A stretch of DNA of 13,917 nucleotides, from contig JBIOYQ010000134.1 in assembly GCA_044870295.1 (NCBI GenBank), positions 1-13,917 of the forward strand, in the 5' to 3' direction. The position numbers and the translations under genes were made by a program. Position 1 is the first letter of the stretch; each line of letters begins with the position of its first letter. The notes under the pieces were generated by a model. That model saw nothing but the letters and a program-made list of their open reading frames with translations. It made no database searches and had not been told where the DNA came from. This stretch comes from AC-52 sp044870295. GTDB lineage: Bacteria; Actinomycetota; UBA4738. Of the stretch, positions 6,187-13,348 are shown piece by piece.

Positions 6187-6696
6187 ATGGGCGAACGAAC
6201 GCCAAAGAGGGGACGCAAGCTCCTGGCGGCCCTGGGCGCGGGGATGGGCATCGCGTACTTCTTCGACCCGCGGCTGGGCCGCACCAGGAGGGCGAAAGCC
6301 CGAGATCAGATCAAGGCCGCCGGCCGTCACGGCGCCCGCAGACTGGGCCGATGGGGCCGTCGGATGAGCGCCGGCACCCACGGGCGGTGGATGCAGATCA
6401 CCCATCGCTCGGAGGCGCCCAAGGACTTCGACGACGTCACCCTGGCGCACAAGGTGGAGAGCGAGGTCCTGCGCCACGACGCTCACGGCATCACCGTCAA
6501 CGCGGAGGACGGCGTGGTGATCCTGCGCGGGGAGGTCGACTCGCCCGAGCGCATGGCCAAGCTGGCCAACGCGGTGCTGAAGGTGCCCGGCGTCGTCGGG
6601 GTGGAGAACCTGCTCCATCTGCCGGGGGAGCCCGCACCGAACAAAGCCAAGGCGCTGGAGGCGTCCGCCCGGGCCAGCCAGGCCAACGCGTCCTGA
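6187..6696 (+). CDS. BON-domain envelope/stress protein
   Basis: A 169-aa protein with AGAGGAG five bases before ATG 6187. A short N-terminal hydrophobic stretch (L-L-A-A-L-G-A-G-M-G-I-A-Y-F-F, about 12-26) leads into the F-F-D-P-R-L-G-R-T-R-R-A basic motif often found at the start of actinobacterial BON and YtxH-like proteins, then a positively charged linker. A single BON domain occupies about 82-146 (V-T-L-A-H-K-V-E-S-E-V, I-T-V-N-A-E-D-G-V-V-I-L-R-G-E-V, V-P-G-V-V-G-V-E-N-L-L-H). BON domains are thought to bind phospholipid or envelope components; OsmY is the periplasmic stress example. The frame is open back to 6040, but the ribosome-binding site and promoter fix the start. It lies upstream of the DUF2993 lipid-binding gene on the same strand. 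Confidence 0.82.
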   Translation: MGERTPKRGRKLLAALGAGMGIAYFFDPRLGRTRRAKARDQIKAAGRHGARRLGRWGRRMSAGTHGRWMQITHRSEAPKDFDDVTLAHKVESEVLRHDAHGITVNAEDGVVILRGEVDSPERMAKLANAVLKVPGVVGVENLLHLPGEPAPNKAKALEASARASQANAS

Positions 6697-6747
6697 GCCA
6701 CCCACCAGTCGGTCGTGGCGCACCCCCCGGAGGGGACCGCCGTGCCG

Positions 6748-6753
6748 TAGGCT
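6748..6753 (+). promoter_or_regulatory. Candidate -10 box for a leaderless DUF2993 mRNA
   Basis: TAGGCT ends 6 bases before ATG 6760. No ribosome-binding site lies at the right distance: the only purine-rich GGAGGGG is 25 bases upstream of the ATG. The layout is that of a leaderless transcript. Confidence 0.4.
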
Positions 6754-6759
6754 CCGCGC

Positions 6760-7404
6760 ATGGTCCTGCGGTGGATCCGTCGAGCCATCCTGTTCTGGAT
6801 CCTGTTCGTGGTCGGCATGCTGGTCCTGGCCGACTTCGGGCTTCGAGTGGTGGCGCAGTACGTCGTGGCGCGGCAGCTCCAGACCTCGCTCTCGTTGGAG
6901 GACCGCCCGAAGGTCTCGTTCGGCGGTTGGCCCTTCGTCACCGAGCTGATCGGCGGTGACATCGCGTCCGTCACGGTCAACGCGCATGGTTCCGTGACCA
7001 GCGATCAGTTCCCGATCCAAACCCTGGACGCCACCCTCCGAGACGTGTCGTTCTCCCTCGGGAACCTGTTCTCCGGCACGACGCAGACCGTGCTGGCCAG
7101 GGGCGGCGATGGCACGGTCGTGATGACCGAGCAGGACATCCAGGATGCGGTCCCGAGCGATCTCGGTGTGACAGTGGATCTGAAGAACGGCAAGGTCCTG
7201 CTCAGGTCCGACCTGATCAAGGGGCGCGTCGAAGCCTCCGTTCGGATCTCGAATGGGCAGCTGGTGCTGGAGAGCGACGAGCTACCGCCGGTCGAGCTGC
7301 CCCTGCCCGCGCTGGCCGGCGGCATCACCTTCCGCGACGTGACGATCTCCGGAGACCAGGCCACCCTGACCTTCGACGTGAAGGACGCGACGTTCCAGGC
7401 CTGA
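6760..7404 (+). CDS. DUF2993 / LmeA-family phospholipid-binding protein
   Basis: A 214-aa protein with a single N-terminal helix (about residues 8-30, likely an uncleaved anchor or signal), then the DUF2993 body. The characteristic V-S-F-G-G-W-P-F-V-T-E-L-I-G-G motif is at about 52-66, followed by repeated beta-strand segments with V-T-V-N-A and L-R-D-V-S-F, a central G-T-V-V-M-T-E-Q-D-I-Q-D-A segment, and a C-terminal I-T-F-R-D-V-T-I-S-G-D. The mycobacterial member LmeA binds phospholipid and supports lipomannan elongation. Most members in other actinobacteria are uncharacterised envelope proteins, so the specific role here is unknown. Length is usual for the family. It sits 63 bp after the BON gene and 2 bp from the convergent CRTAC1-like gene. 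Confidence 0.82.
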   Translation: MVLRWIRRAILFWILFVVGMLVLADFGLRVVAQYVVARQLQTSLSLEDRPKVSFGGWPFVTELIGGDIASVTVNAHGSVTSDQFPIQTLDATLRDVSFSLGNLFSGTTQTVLARGGDGTVVMTEQDIQDAVPSDLGVTVDLKNGKVLLRSDLIKGRVEASVRISNGQLVLESDELPPVELPLPALAGGITFRDVTISGDQATLTFDVKDATFQA

Positions 7405-7413
7405 GGTCAGGCC
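7398..7413. terminator. Palindromic hairpin across two convergent stop codons
   Basis: GGCCTGA-GG-TCAGGCC is a perfect 7-bp inverted repeat containing both the plus-strand TGA (7402-7404) and the minus-strand stop (7409-7407). In RNA it would form a 6-bp stem with an AGGT loop on either strand. It is short and lacks T-tracts, so termination is possible in both directions but may be weak. Confidence 0.35.
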
Positions 7414-9314
7414 GGCTCCGTCACGTCCACGATGGCATCGGCCGACAGGTTCCGCAGGACCTGGCGGCGACCCGACGGCCATACCACGGTCAGGCGGTCG
7501 ACCGTCGTCGACGAACCGAGCCCGAGGTGGATGACGGCGTCGTTTCCGGAGGACAACCCGACGGAGCCACAGAAGGCCTCGCGCAGCTGGCGATGGCCGC
7601 CGGCCAAGAGCACCAGCCGCGCTCCGCAACCGTCGCGGTTGCTGGTGGTTCCTATCAAGCGCACCCCCACCCAGTGGTTGGAGGTTGGCGTGACGTTGCG
7701 GTACAGGATCGGAGCTCCCGCCCGGTTGACCACGTAGACGTCGGGGCGCCCGTCGCGGTCGTAGTCGGCGACGGCGATCCCGCGCCCGATCTCCTCGTCG
7801 GCGGCGCCGGACAGCGCCGACAGGTCGAGGAACGTGCCGTCGCCCGCCGCCACGAAGATCTGGTTGGGCTGGTCGAGTTGGTCATAGATCGATCCGGCGG
7901 CGGCGAACAGGTCCTCGAACCCGTCCAGGTTGAGGTCCGTGAACGACAGACCCCACGTCACCGAGCTCACGCCCGCCTCGACCAGGGGCCGCTGCAGCCC
8001 GACGCTCCCCGCGACATTCGTGAACGTCCCGTCCCCGTTGTTCGCGGCCACGAAGTTGCCGCCGATGTTGGAGATGGCCACGTCGAGGTCCAGGTCACCA
8101 TCGATATCCGCGATGCCGATCCCCATCGAGTTGATGAAGTACCCGGCCCGGCTGTCCGCGGACACGTCCGTGAAGATCCATCGGTGGTTGGGACCTGGTC
8201 CGTCGTTGCGCCACAGGTGGTTCGGATCGGGATCGGGGCCCCACCGATCGTTCGCCAAGTACAGGTCCTGGTAGCCGTCGCCGTTGTAGTCGAACCAGGC
8301 GGCTTGGTAGCCGGCCCCATTCGTGGCACTGGATGGAAGGAGCCACGTCATGTCGGTGAAGGTGCCGTCGCCGTTGTTGTGCAGGAGGCGATCGGGGTCG
8401 TACATGTTCGGTGGAGCGCACGGCGAGTTGCTCACGACGTACAGGTCGAGGTTGCCGTCGTTGTCGAAGTCGCCCCAGGCGGCGCTCACGTCGTCGGTGG
8501 ACCCGGCCACTCCGGCGGCCGGTGCGACATCGACAAAGTGGCCGGTCCCATCGTTCCGATACAGGCGATCCTCTGCCCGGTCCGCCACGAAGAGATCCTG
8601 GTCGCCGTCGTTGTCATAGTCTGCGAACACGGCGCCCATCCCCTCGAGGCTCCCGTCGTCCACGCCCCGGACGGCGGCCTCGTCCGTGAAGTGGCCTGCG
8701 CCGTCGCTGATCCATAGCTTTGCGGAATCCTTCCCCCTTGGGAGGAACAGATCGGGGAAGCCGTCTCCGTTGACGTCCCCCCATGCCGCCCCGGCCGCCC
8801 ACCCACCGCACTCGGATGGGCCGACCGTGGTGGAGACGCCAGCGTCGGCCGTGACGTCCTGGAACTGCGCGGCGAAGACCGCGGGCGCGGTCACCTCGAA
8901 GCCGAGCGCGGCCGACTGAACATCCTGGATGGACGCCTGGATCTCGAACGAGCCCGTGCCGGCGAACCATTGTGACGTGGTGGCGGCGACCCGTCTGCTC
9001 AAGGAGCCCTGAGCCGGCACCACGGCTTGCCAGGTGAAGAATGCGACACGGTCCCCGCTCGCCAGATCCACCAGATCGAAGTCCACGGCGACGGTGGCCG
9101 ATTCTGGGTCCGGGTTACGAAGCGTGGCGTTGGCGGCGAACGCTCTGCCCTGGGCGACCGAGAGAGCCCCGGCGGGGCGAAGCTTGACGGTGACGTCCAA
9201 CCCCGCGCCGCGGGCGATGTCCTGCGCCCCGGCCAGGGTGATCACCGCCATGGCCGCCAGTAGCGCCACGGACGCCAGGATTCGCCTCTTCGAAGAGATG
9301 GAGGAGCTCGGCAC
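7407..9314 (-). CDS. Exported CRTAC1-type FG-GAP/VCBS repeat protein with ASPIC/UnbV domain
   Basis: A 635-aa protein from GTG 9314. It has a signal peptide (S-S-K-R-R-I-L-A-S-V-A-L-L-A-A-M-A-V, about 7-25), a beta-rich N-terminal domain to about residue 150, and then a seven-fold series of calcium-binding-like acidic motifs: DVNGDGFPDL, DYDNDGDQDL, DFDNDGNLDL, DYNGDGYQDL, DIDGDLDLDV, DLNLDGFEDL and DYDRDGRPDV. These are integrin-alpha-like FG-GAP propeller blades. The C-terminal part (about 545-632: N-H-W-V-G-V-R-L-I-G, G-L-G-S-S-T-T-V-D-R-L-T-V-V-W-P-S-G-R-R-Q) is the ASPIC/UnbV domain. It is probably an extracellular calcium-stabilised adhesion or binding protein; no partner is known. The frame is open to 9704, but that would cover the divergent MFS gene and its promoter. 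Confidence 0.85.
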   Translation of the reverse strand: MPSSSISSKRRILASVALLAAMAVITLAGAQDIARGAGLDVTVKLRPAGALSVAQGRAFAANATLRNPDPESATVAVDFDLVDLASGDRVAFFTWQAVVPAQGSLSRRVAATTSQWFAGTGSFEIQASIQDVQSAALGFEVTAPAVFAAQFQDVTADAGVSTTVGPSECGGWAAGAAWGDVNGDGFPDLFLPRGKDSAKLWISDGAGHFTDEAAVRGVDDGSLEGMGAVFADYDNDGDQDLFVADRAEDRLYRNDGTGHFVDVAPAAGVAGSTDDVSAAWGDFDNDGNLDLYVVSNSPCAPPNMYDPDRLLHNNGDGTFTDMTWLLPSSATNGAGYQAAWFDYNGDGYQDLYLANDRWGPDPDPNHLWRNDGPGPNHRWIFTDVSADSRAGYFINSMGIGIADIDGDLDLDVAISNIGGNFVAANNGDGTFTNVAGSVGLQRPLVEAGVSSVTWGLSFTDLNLDGFEDLFAAAGSIYDQLDQPNQIFVAAGDGTFLDLSALSGAADEEIGRGIAVADYDRDGRPDVYVVNRAGAPILYRNVTPTSNHWVGVRLIGTTSNRDGCGARLVLLAGGHRQLREAFCGSVGLSSGNDAVIHLGLGSSTTVDRLTVVWPSGRRQVLRNLSADAIVDVTEPA

Positions 9315-9324
9315 GATGGCCCGG

Positions 9325-9330
9325 TAGCGT
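9325..9330 (+). promoter_or_regulatory. Candidate -10 box for a leaderless MFS mRNA (overlapping divergent -10)
   Basis: TAGCGT ends 6 bases before ATG 9337, and no ribosome-binding site precedes that ATG. On the opposite strand TACGCT (9331 to 9326) lies 11 bases before GTG 9314 of the CRTAC1-like gene. The two candidate -10 boxes therefore overlap, so the divergent transcripts could exclude each other. Confidence 0.4.
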
Positions 9331-9336
9331 ATCGGG

Positions 9337-10608
9337 ATGCGCCCCGTTCGGGAAGAGCCGGCGTCGCTGTGGCGCCATCGCGACTTCATGAAGCTGTGGA
9401 CCGGCCAGACGATCAGTCTGCTCGGGTCCCAGATCACCCTCCTGGCCCTGCCCCTCGCGGCCATTCTTCTGTTCCAGGCCTCAGCGTTCGAGGTGGGACT
9501 GCTGTCCACGGTGGAGTTCCTGCCGTTCGTGCTGCTCGGCCTGCCGGCCGGGGTGTGGGTGGATCGGCTTCGGCGCAAGCCCATCCTGATCGCGGCGGAT
9601 CTGGGCCGGTTCGCGGTGCTCGGCAGCATCCCGCTGGCCCGGGCCTTCGGCGCGCTGACGCTCCTGCACCTGTACGTCGCCGCGTTCGTGACCGGCGTCT
9701 TCACCGTCTTCTTCGACGTGGCCTATGCGGCCTACCTGCCGGCGCTGGTCGATCGCTCCCGGATCATCGAGGGCAACGCGAAGCTCGAGATCTCGCGGTC
9801 CGGGGCCCAGCTGGCGGGGCCGGGGATCGCCGGCCTGCTCGTGGAGGCGTTCGGGGCGGCGGTGGCCATCCTGGGCGACGCCGTCAGCTATCTGGCCTCG
9901 GTGGTCTCGTTGCTGTGGATCCGGCGGCCGGAGCCAGTGGTGGAGACCACCCAACCCAGCCGGCCACCGATGCGACGCGAGATCCGAGAAGGTCTCGCCT
10001 ACGTCCTGGGGAACCGTTACCTGCGTCCGCTGGCCGCGTGCGTGGCGCTGCTCAACCTGTTCAGCATGATGGCTCAGGCGGTCCTGGTGCTGTTCGCCGT
10101 TCGCACCCTGGACCTCTCCCCCGGGACCATCGGAGTGATCCTCACCGCCGGCAACGTGGGCTTCCTGGTCGGCGCCTTCCTGGCGCAGCGCGTGGGGCGA
10201 GCCCTCGGGGTCGGGCCGACACTGATCGGGGCGGCGGTGGTGATCGGCGTCGCCCTCGTCTTCCTTCCACTCGCCACGGGCTCGACCGCCGTCCCCATGC
10301 TGCTCGCGTACGGAGTGCTGGGGACGTTCGGCGGCGTCATGTTCAACGTGAACGCCCGGAGCCTCGGTCAGTCGATCACGCCGGATCGCCTGCTCGGCCG
10401 GATGGTGGCCACCATGCGGTTCATGGTGTGGGGCACCATCCCCATCGGCAGTTTCGTGGGCGGCGTCCTGGGGAGCCGGCTCGGGCTTCGCCCCACCCTG
10501 TGGATCGCCGCCGGAGGGATCCTGGTGTCCTTCCTCCCCGCACTGCTGTCGCCCCTTCGGACGCTGACCGTGATGCCGAGCGTCGAAGGCACCCCGGAAC
10601 CGGCCTGA
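9337..10608 (+). CDS. Major facilitator superfamily transporter (MFS_3 / EntS-like)
   Basis: A 423-aa protein with about 11-12 hydrophobic helices. It begins with the typical exporter segment L-W-R-H-R-D-F-M-K-L-W-T-G-Q-T-I-S-L-L-G-S-Q, followed by G-L-P-A-G-V-W-V-D-R-L-R-R-K-P, the MFS motif-A loop between helices 2 and 3 (about residues 68-83). A hydrophilic central loop (R-R-P-E-P-V-V-E-T-T-Q-P-S-R-P-P-M-R-R-E) separates the two halves. This subgroup includes proton-coupled exporters of siderophores, macrolides and other drugs; the substrate cannot be read from sequence. ATG 9337 is supported by the leaderless layout. It is divergent from the CRTAC1-like gene, and the next gene begins 24 bp past its stop. 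Confidence 0.85.
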   Translation: MRPVREEPASLWRHRDFMKLWTGQTISLLGSQITLLALPLAAILLFQASAFEVGLLSTVEFLPFVLLGLPAGVWVDRLRRKPILIAADLGRFAVLGSIPLARAFGALTLLHLYVAAFVTGVFTVFFDVAYAAYLPALVDRSRIIEGNAKLEISRSGAQLAGPGIAGLLVEAFGAAVAILGDAVSYLASVVSLLWIRRPEPVVETTQPSRPPMRREIREGLAYVLGNRYLRPLAACVALLNLFSMMAQAVLVLFAVRTLDLSPGTIGVILTAGNVGFLVGAFLAQRVGRALGVGPTLIGAAVVIGVALVFLPLATGSTAVPMLLAYGVLGTFGGVMFNVNARSLGQSITPDRLLGRMVATMRFMVWGTIPIGSFVGGVLGSRLGLRPTLWIAAGGILVSFLPALLSPLRTLTVMPSVEGTPEPA

Positions 10609-10618
10609 CCAAGGGTCG

Positions 10619-10624
10619 TAGCAT
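10619..10624 (+). promoter_or_regulatory. Candidate -10 box for the frameshifted small gene
   Basis: TAGCAT ends 8 bases before GTG 10633, and no ribosome-binding site is visible. The layout matches a leaderless transcript starting just after the MFS stop codon. Confidence 0.35.
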
Positions 10625-10632
10625 CTGGCTCT

Positions 10633-11246
10633 GTGCCGCTGCGCAACCGGGTCACACCCTTCGGCGACATCATCGCCACGGAGGCGAGAGGCCTGCTGTT
10701 CGGCAACCGCGGCGTGCTCCACGACTCCGACGGACGCCTGGTGCGGGGTTGGCAGGTTCGCCGGTGGATCGCCTGCCGCCTCGAATTCAAGGGTCGAAGA
10801 CGCCCGCTGCTGCGGCCCGGGCGATTCACCGAATTGTTCTTCCTGGACGAGGCGACGGCTTAGCGGCGGGCCACCGGCCCTGCGCGGAGTGCCGGCGCGA
10901 GGACTTCCTGGCGTTTCGAGACGCCTGGGAACGGTCCCATCCGGAATCGTCGCTGCTGGTGGATGCGATCGATCGCACCCTCCACGCGGAGCGACTGGCG
11001 GCCGGCGGGCGGAAGCGACTCCACGAGATGCGCCTGGGGGCGGTCCCGGACGGGTCCATGGTGGCCGAGGGCGACACGGCCTGGCTGGTGCGAGGCGGCG
11101 CGCTGCTCCGGTGGTCGCCCTTCGGCTACGCGGAACGGCGGCCTCGGCCGTCGCGCGGCACGGTCGGCGTGCTCACTCCCCCGTCCATGGCCGAGGTGCT
11201 CCGCGCCGGCTACGAGCCCGGCCTCCATCCATCGGCCTCGACATGA
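10633..11246 (+). pseudogene. Conserved MPLRNR-type protein interrupted by a single-base frameshift
   Basis: From GTG 10633 the frame reads MPLRNRVTPFGDIIAT, G-L-L-F-G-N-R-G-V-L-H-D and T-E-L-F-F-L-D-E-A-T-A, then stops at TAG 10861-10863. In the frame one base back the same protein continues without pause: L-A-A-G-H-R-P-C-A-E-C-R-R-E-D-F, R-K-R-L-H-E-M, P-D-G-S-M-V-A-E-G-D-T-A-W-L-V, L-R-W-S-P-F-G-Y, L-T-P-P-S, L-H-P-S-A-S-T, ending at TGA 11246. Restoring one base at about 10860 gives a 204-residue protein, about the length I recall for this uncharacterised bacterial family. The CxxC (C-A-E-C) and several His residues could bind metal. No classical slippery heptamer is present, so a deletion (a real mutation or an assembly error) is more likely than programmed -1 frameshifting. 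Function is unknown. Confidence 0.75.
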
Positions 11247-11281
11247 CCGCCGGCGGGTGTCCCGTCTCCTGCTTGCGCTGA

Positions 11282-11287
11282 TAGAGT
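11282..11287 (+). promoter_or_regulatory. Candidate -10 box of the amidase gene
   Basis: TAGAGT lies 27 bases before GTG 11315, giving a leader of about 20 nt that contains a G-rich run (11302-11308) able to act as a ribosome-binding site. No convincing -35 is seen. Confidence 0.3.
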
Positions 11288-11314
11288 CCGGCAACGGACG
11301 CGGGGGGGTTCCCG

Positions 11315-12223
11315 GTGGTCACGCGGTGTCCACATGCCCAGTTCGATCCGCTCGGCTCCCAGACTGAGCCGAGGATGGCCGCGCACGACATCGTCTGCGT
11401 CCACACCATGGCGGCTCCCTTCGCCTCGGTGAACACCGGGTTCCACGCCAATGGGTTCGGTGGCCTGGAGTCCCACTTCGGCATCCGGGGGGATGGTTTC
11501 GCGAAGCAGTGGCAGGATCTCGACTTCTCCGCCGACGCCAACCTGGACGGCAACTGGCACGTCATCAGCATCGAGACGGCGGACAAGGGCGAGCATTTCC
11601 GGACCTGGCACGGGACGAACGTCCCGGTGTGGACCCCAGAGCAGATCGACAAGCTGGTGGCCATCATCTCCTGGTGCTGTCAACACTTCGACATCCCGCC
11701 GGTCCTGGTCCCCAACACTCGACCCGGCCACCGCGGCCTCGCCTATCACCGGCAGGGCATCGACGGGAACTTTCCCGCGGAACCGTCCATCCTGGCGGGT
11801 CGCGTGGAGGGTGGGGAGCGGTGGAGCGAGGTCTTCGGCAAGGCCTGTCCGGGAGATCGCCGCATCCAACAGTTCGTGGACATCGTGGTCCCGCGAGTTC
11901 GAGCAACCGTGGAAGGAGACGACATGGGACTGCTCTTCGAGAGTCGCAAGGAATTCCGCGAGGAGATCCTGGCCGCGCTTGGTGGGCGCACCGAAGGCGA
12001 ACCGAACCTCACGGCGGAGGACATCCGTCCCACGCTCATGTTCATGTTCGGTCTCGATCGACGGATGGCGAACGCGGAGCGGCCGGCAACGCCCGGCCCC
12101 GAGCAGCGCGGGTGGGACTTCGCCGACAAGGTCGTGGCTGCTGACCGAGGGGAACCGCCGGGTCGCCCGGGTGGTGGAAGAAGGCGGCCCGACCCGCTCA
12201 TGCCGCCGATGGAGGTGAGCTGA
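11315..12223 (+). CDS. N-acetylmuramoyl-L-alanine amidase (Amidase_2/PGRP-type, endolysin-like)
   Basis: A 302-aa protein from GTG 11315. The amidase_2/PGRP domain spans about 20-195. Candidate zinc ligands are H30 (I-V-C-V-H-T-M), H145 (L-A-Y-H-R-Q-G-I-D-G-N-F-P) and C178 (G-K-A-C-P-G-D-R-R-I). E52-S-H-F-G-I, W66-Q-D and I-E-T-A-D at 86-90 are further family landmarks. Such enzymes cut the bond between muramic acid and the peptide stem of peptidoglycan. The pattern resembles actinobacteriophage endolysins and related chromosomal amidases. No signal peptide or membrane segment is visible, so the route to the wall is unclear. Residues from about 203 on (M-G-L-L-F-E-S-R-K-E-F-R-E-E-I-L onward) form an uncharacterised C-terminal extension with a Pro/Arg-rich end. 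No holin or other phage gene lies next to it. Confidence 0.83.
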   Translation: MVTRCPHAQFDPLGSQTEPRMAAHDIVCVHTMAAPFASVNTGFHANGFGGLESHFGIRGDGFAKQWQDLDFSADANLDGNWHVISIETADKGEHFRTWHGTNVPVWTPEQIDKLVAIISWCCQHFDIPPVLVPNTRPGHRGLAYHRQGIDGNFPAEPSILAGRVEGGERWSEVFGKACPGDRRIQQFVDIVVPRVRATVEGDDMGLLFESRKEFREEILAALGGRTEGEPNLTAEDIRPTLMFMFGLDRRMANAERPATPGPEQRGWDFADKVVAADRGEPPGRPGGGRRRPDPLMPPMEVS

Positions 12224-12255
12224 CCAGAAGTCCGGGTACGGCCTCGGGTCAGCTC
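12217..12255. terminator. Bidirectional hairpin spanning two convergent stop codons
   Basis: GAGCTGACC (12217-12225) and GGTCAGCTC (12247-12255) form a perfect 9-bp stem around a 21-nt loop that can itself fold (CCG-GGTA-CGG). The arms contain the amidase TGA (12221-12223) and the regulator stop (12251-12249). The amidase and regulator genes converge here with only 25 bp between them. No T-tract is present. Confidence 0.45.
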
Positions 12256-13322
12256 GGCTCCTGGAGGTAGGCCCGGAGCAGCCCCGAGGGCTCGTCCAGC
12301 GCTTCCCTCCTCAGCATGTAGCGGACGTCGGTCCCCGTGGTCATCCGAACCAGGCCCGCGGCGCGCAACGCGAGCAAGTGGTGATGGACCGTGGACTTCG
12401 GCATGGAGAGGGCCCCGGTGAGGTCCTGCAGGGATGCGTCCTTCTCCGACAGCGCCCGAAGGATCTGCAGGCGCTTCTCATCCGCCACCGCCTTCAGCAG
12501 TCGAACGAGTTGACGGGGCGGAGCCCCTTCCCGCTGGCCGAGGCTCTCGTCGGCCATCGGGTAGCACCACACGCCGAACTCGCCCCGTTGGACGAACAGG
12601 TTCCACGGCCGATAGACGAATTGTGGGGTCAGGGTCATGCGCAGGAGGCCGGGTGTGGGCTGGTGGATCAGACCAGTGGCGATCTCGATCGCGCGCTCCG
12701 GCGACGTCGTCTGCAGCAGCCGGCGCTTGGCCGCGGCGTCCCGCTGCAAGGCAGCCCATACGGCTCGCTCGTGGTCCTTGAAGAAGGTGCGGTGCCACCC
12801 CTGGACCACACTGAGCACGGCAGCTTTCGTGGCCTTGGGGTCGAGGGACAGAAGAGGAGCGAGCCGATCGCCCTCCGCGCTGAAGTACTTCCGATTCGCC
12901 ACAAGCGCCTCGGTGGCTTGCCGATCGCCGTGGGCGGCGGCGTCGATCACCTCTCGGTCGACCCCGAGGTCCCTCGTGGGCCAGTAGTAGCCCAGGAAGC
13001 AACGCCGAATCTCGACCCCGGACAGGCTGCGCAGGTGGGCAATGAGCGAAGAGGCCGAGTGGACCGAGGCGGCCTCATGGGCCACGGGTAGCAGGTTCAG
13101 CCACATCTGCCCAGCCCGGGGTCCCAGCTTCTCCACGGCCTGGCGAACGTCCGCGGGCATCGCCGTGTCGATCTTCCGGAACCATCCCGCCCCGACCTCG
13201 GTGGTCTTCCACGAGTCCGGCGCCCCATAGGCGGCCAGGGAGACGATGAATTCGAAGGCTGGGCGGGCGTCCACGCTCACCGACAGGCCGACGTCGCTGC
13301 CACCCAGCTGGATCATCTTCAT
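12249..13322 (-). CDS. ArsR-type winged-helix regulator with large N-terminal domain
   Basis: A 357-aa protein from ATG 13322, seven bases after a GGGGGAG ribosome-binding site; the frame is open to a TTG at 13445, which lies inside the candidate operator and is not a credible start. Residues 1 to about 265 form an all-cytoplasmic domain with no recognised enzyme motif (landmarks F-L-G-Y-Y-W-P at 109-115, L-T-P-Q-F-V-Y-R-P-W-N-L at 231-242). Residues about 268-340 are an ArsR-like wHTH: L-L-K-A-V-A-D-E-K-R-L-Q-I-L-R-A-L, then the recognition helix S-M-P-K-S-T-V-H-H-H-L-L-A-L-R-A-A-G-L-V and the wing. No cysteine metal-binding pair is obvious, so it is not a typical metal sensor. It is divergent from a substrate-binding lipoprotein gene and probably represses that gene and itself. 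Confidence 0.8.
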   Translation of the reverse strand: MKMIQLGGSDVGLSVSVDARPAFEFIVSLAAYGAPDSWKTTEVGAGWFRKIDTAMPADVRQAVEKLGPRAGQMWLNLLPVAHEAASVHSASSLIAHLRSLSGVEIRRCFLGYYWPTRDLGVDREVIDAAAHGDRQATEALVANRKYFSAEGDRLAPLLSLDPKATKAAVLSVVQGWHRTFFKDHERAVWAALQRDAAAKRRLLQTTSPERAIEIATGLIHQPTPGLLRMTLTPQFVYRPWNLFVQRGEFGVWCYPMADESLGQREGAPPRQLVRLLKAVADEKRLQILRALSEKDASLQDLTGALSMPKSTVHHHLLALRAAGLVRMTTGTDVRYMLRREALDEPSGLLRAYLQEPS

Positions 13323-13348
13323 GTCCGGCTCCCCCTCGGAGCGTCCCC

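Noticed and set aside
5215..7020. 601-aa open frame on the minus strand
   Set aside because: It is antisense to or out of phase with the glycosidase, membrane-protein, BON and DUF2993 genes, all of which have recognisable domains or good starts. Its composition is Arg/Gly/His-rich, typical of a GC-bias shadow frame.
7527..8717. 396-aa plus-strand frame rich in V, H and D
   Set aside because: It lies antisense to the FG-GAP repeats; its repetitiveness mirrors the acidic repeats on the coding strand.
7500..9000. Tandem DNA repeat or CRISPR-like array
   Set aside because: The periodicity comes from protein-level DxDxDG motifs with variable codons; there are no identical DNA repeats with uniform spacers.
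9315..9704. N-terminal extension of the CRTAC1-like protein
   Set aside because: It would cover the start of the MFS gene and put a basic low-complexity stretch ahead of a good signal peptide at GTG 9314.
9369..10640. Long plus-strand frame overlapping the MFS gene (part of a 625-aa frame ending at 11246)
   Set aside because: Over the MFS region it is a low-complexity Arg/Gly shadow. Only its last 130 or so codons are real, as the second part of the frameshifted small gene.
11611..11626. CGGGACG-AA-CGTCCCG palindrome resembling a DosR box
   Set aside because: It lies inside the amidase catalytic domain coding sequence (H-G-T-N-V-P-V), so it is most likely a codon-driven coincidence.
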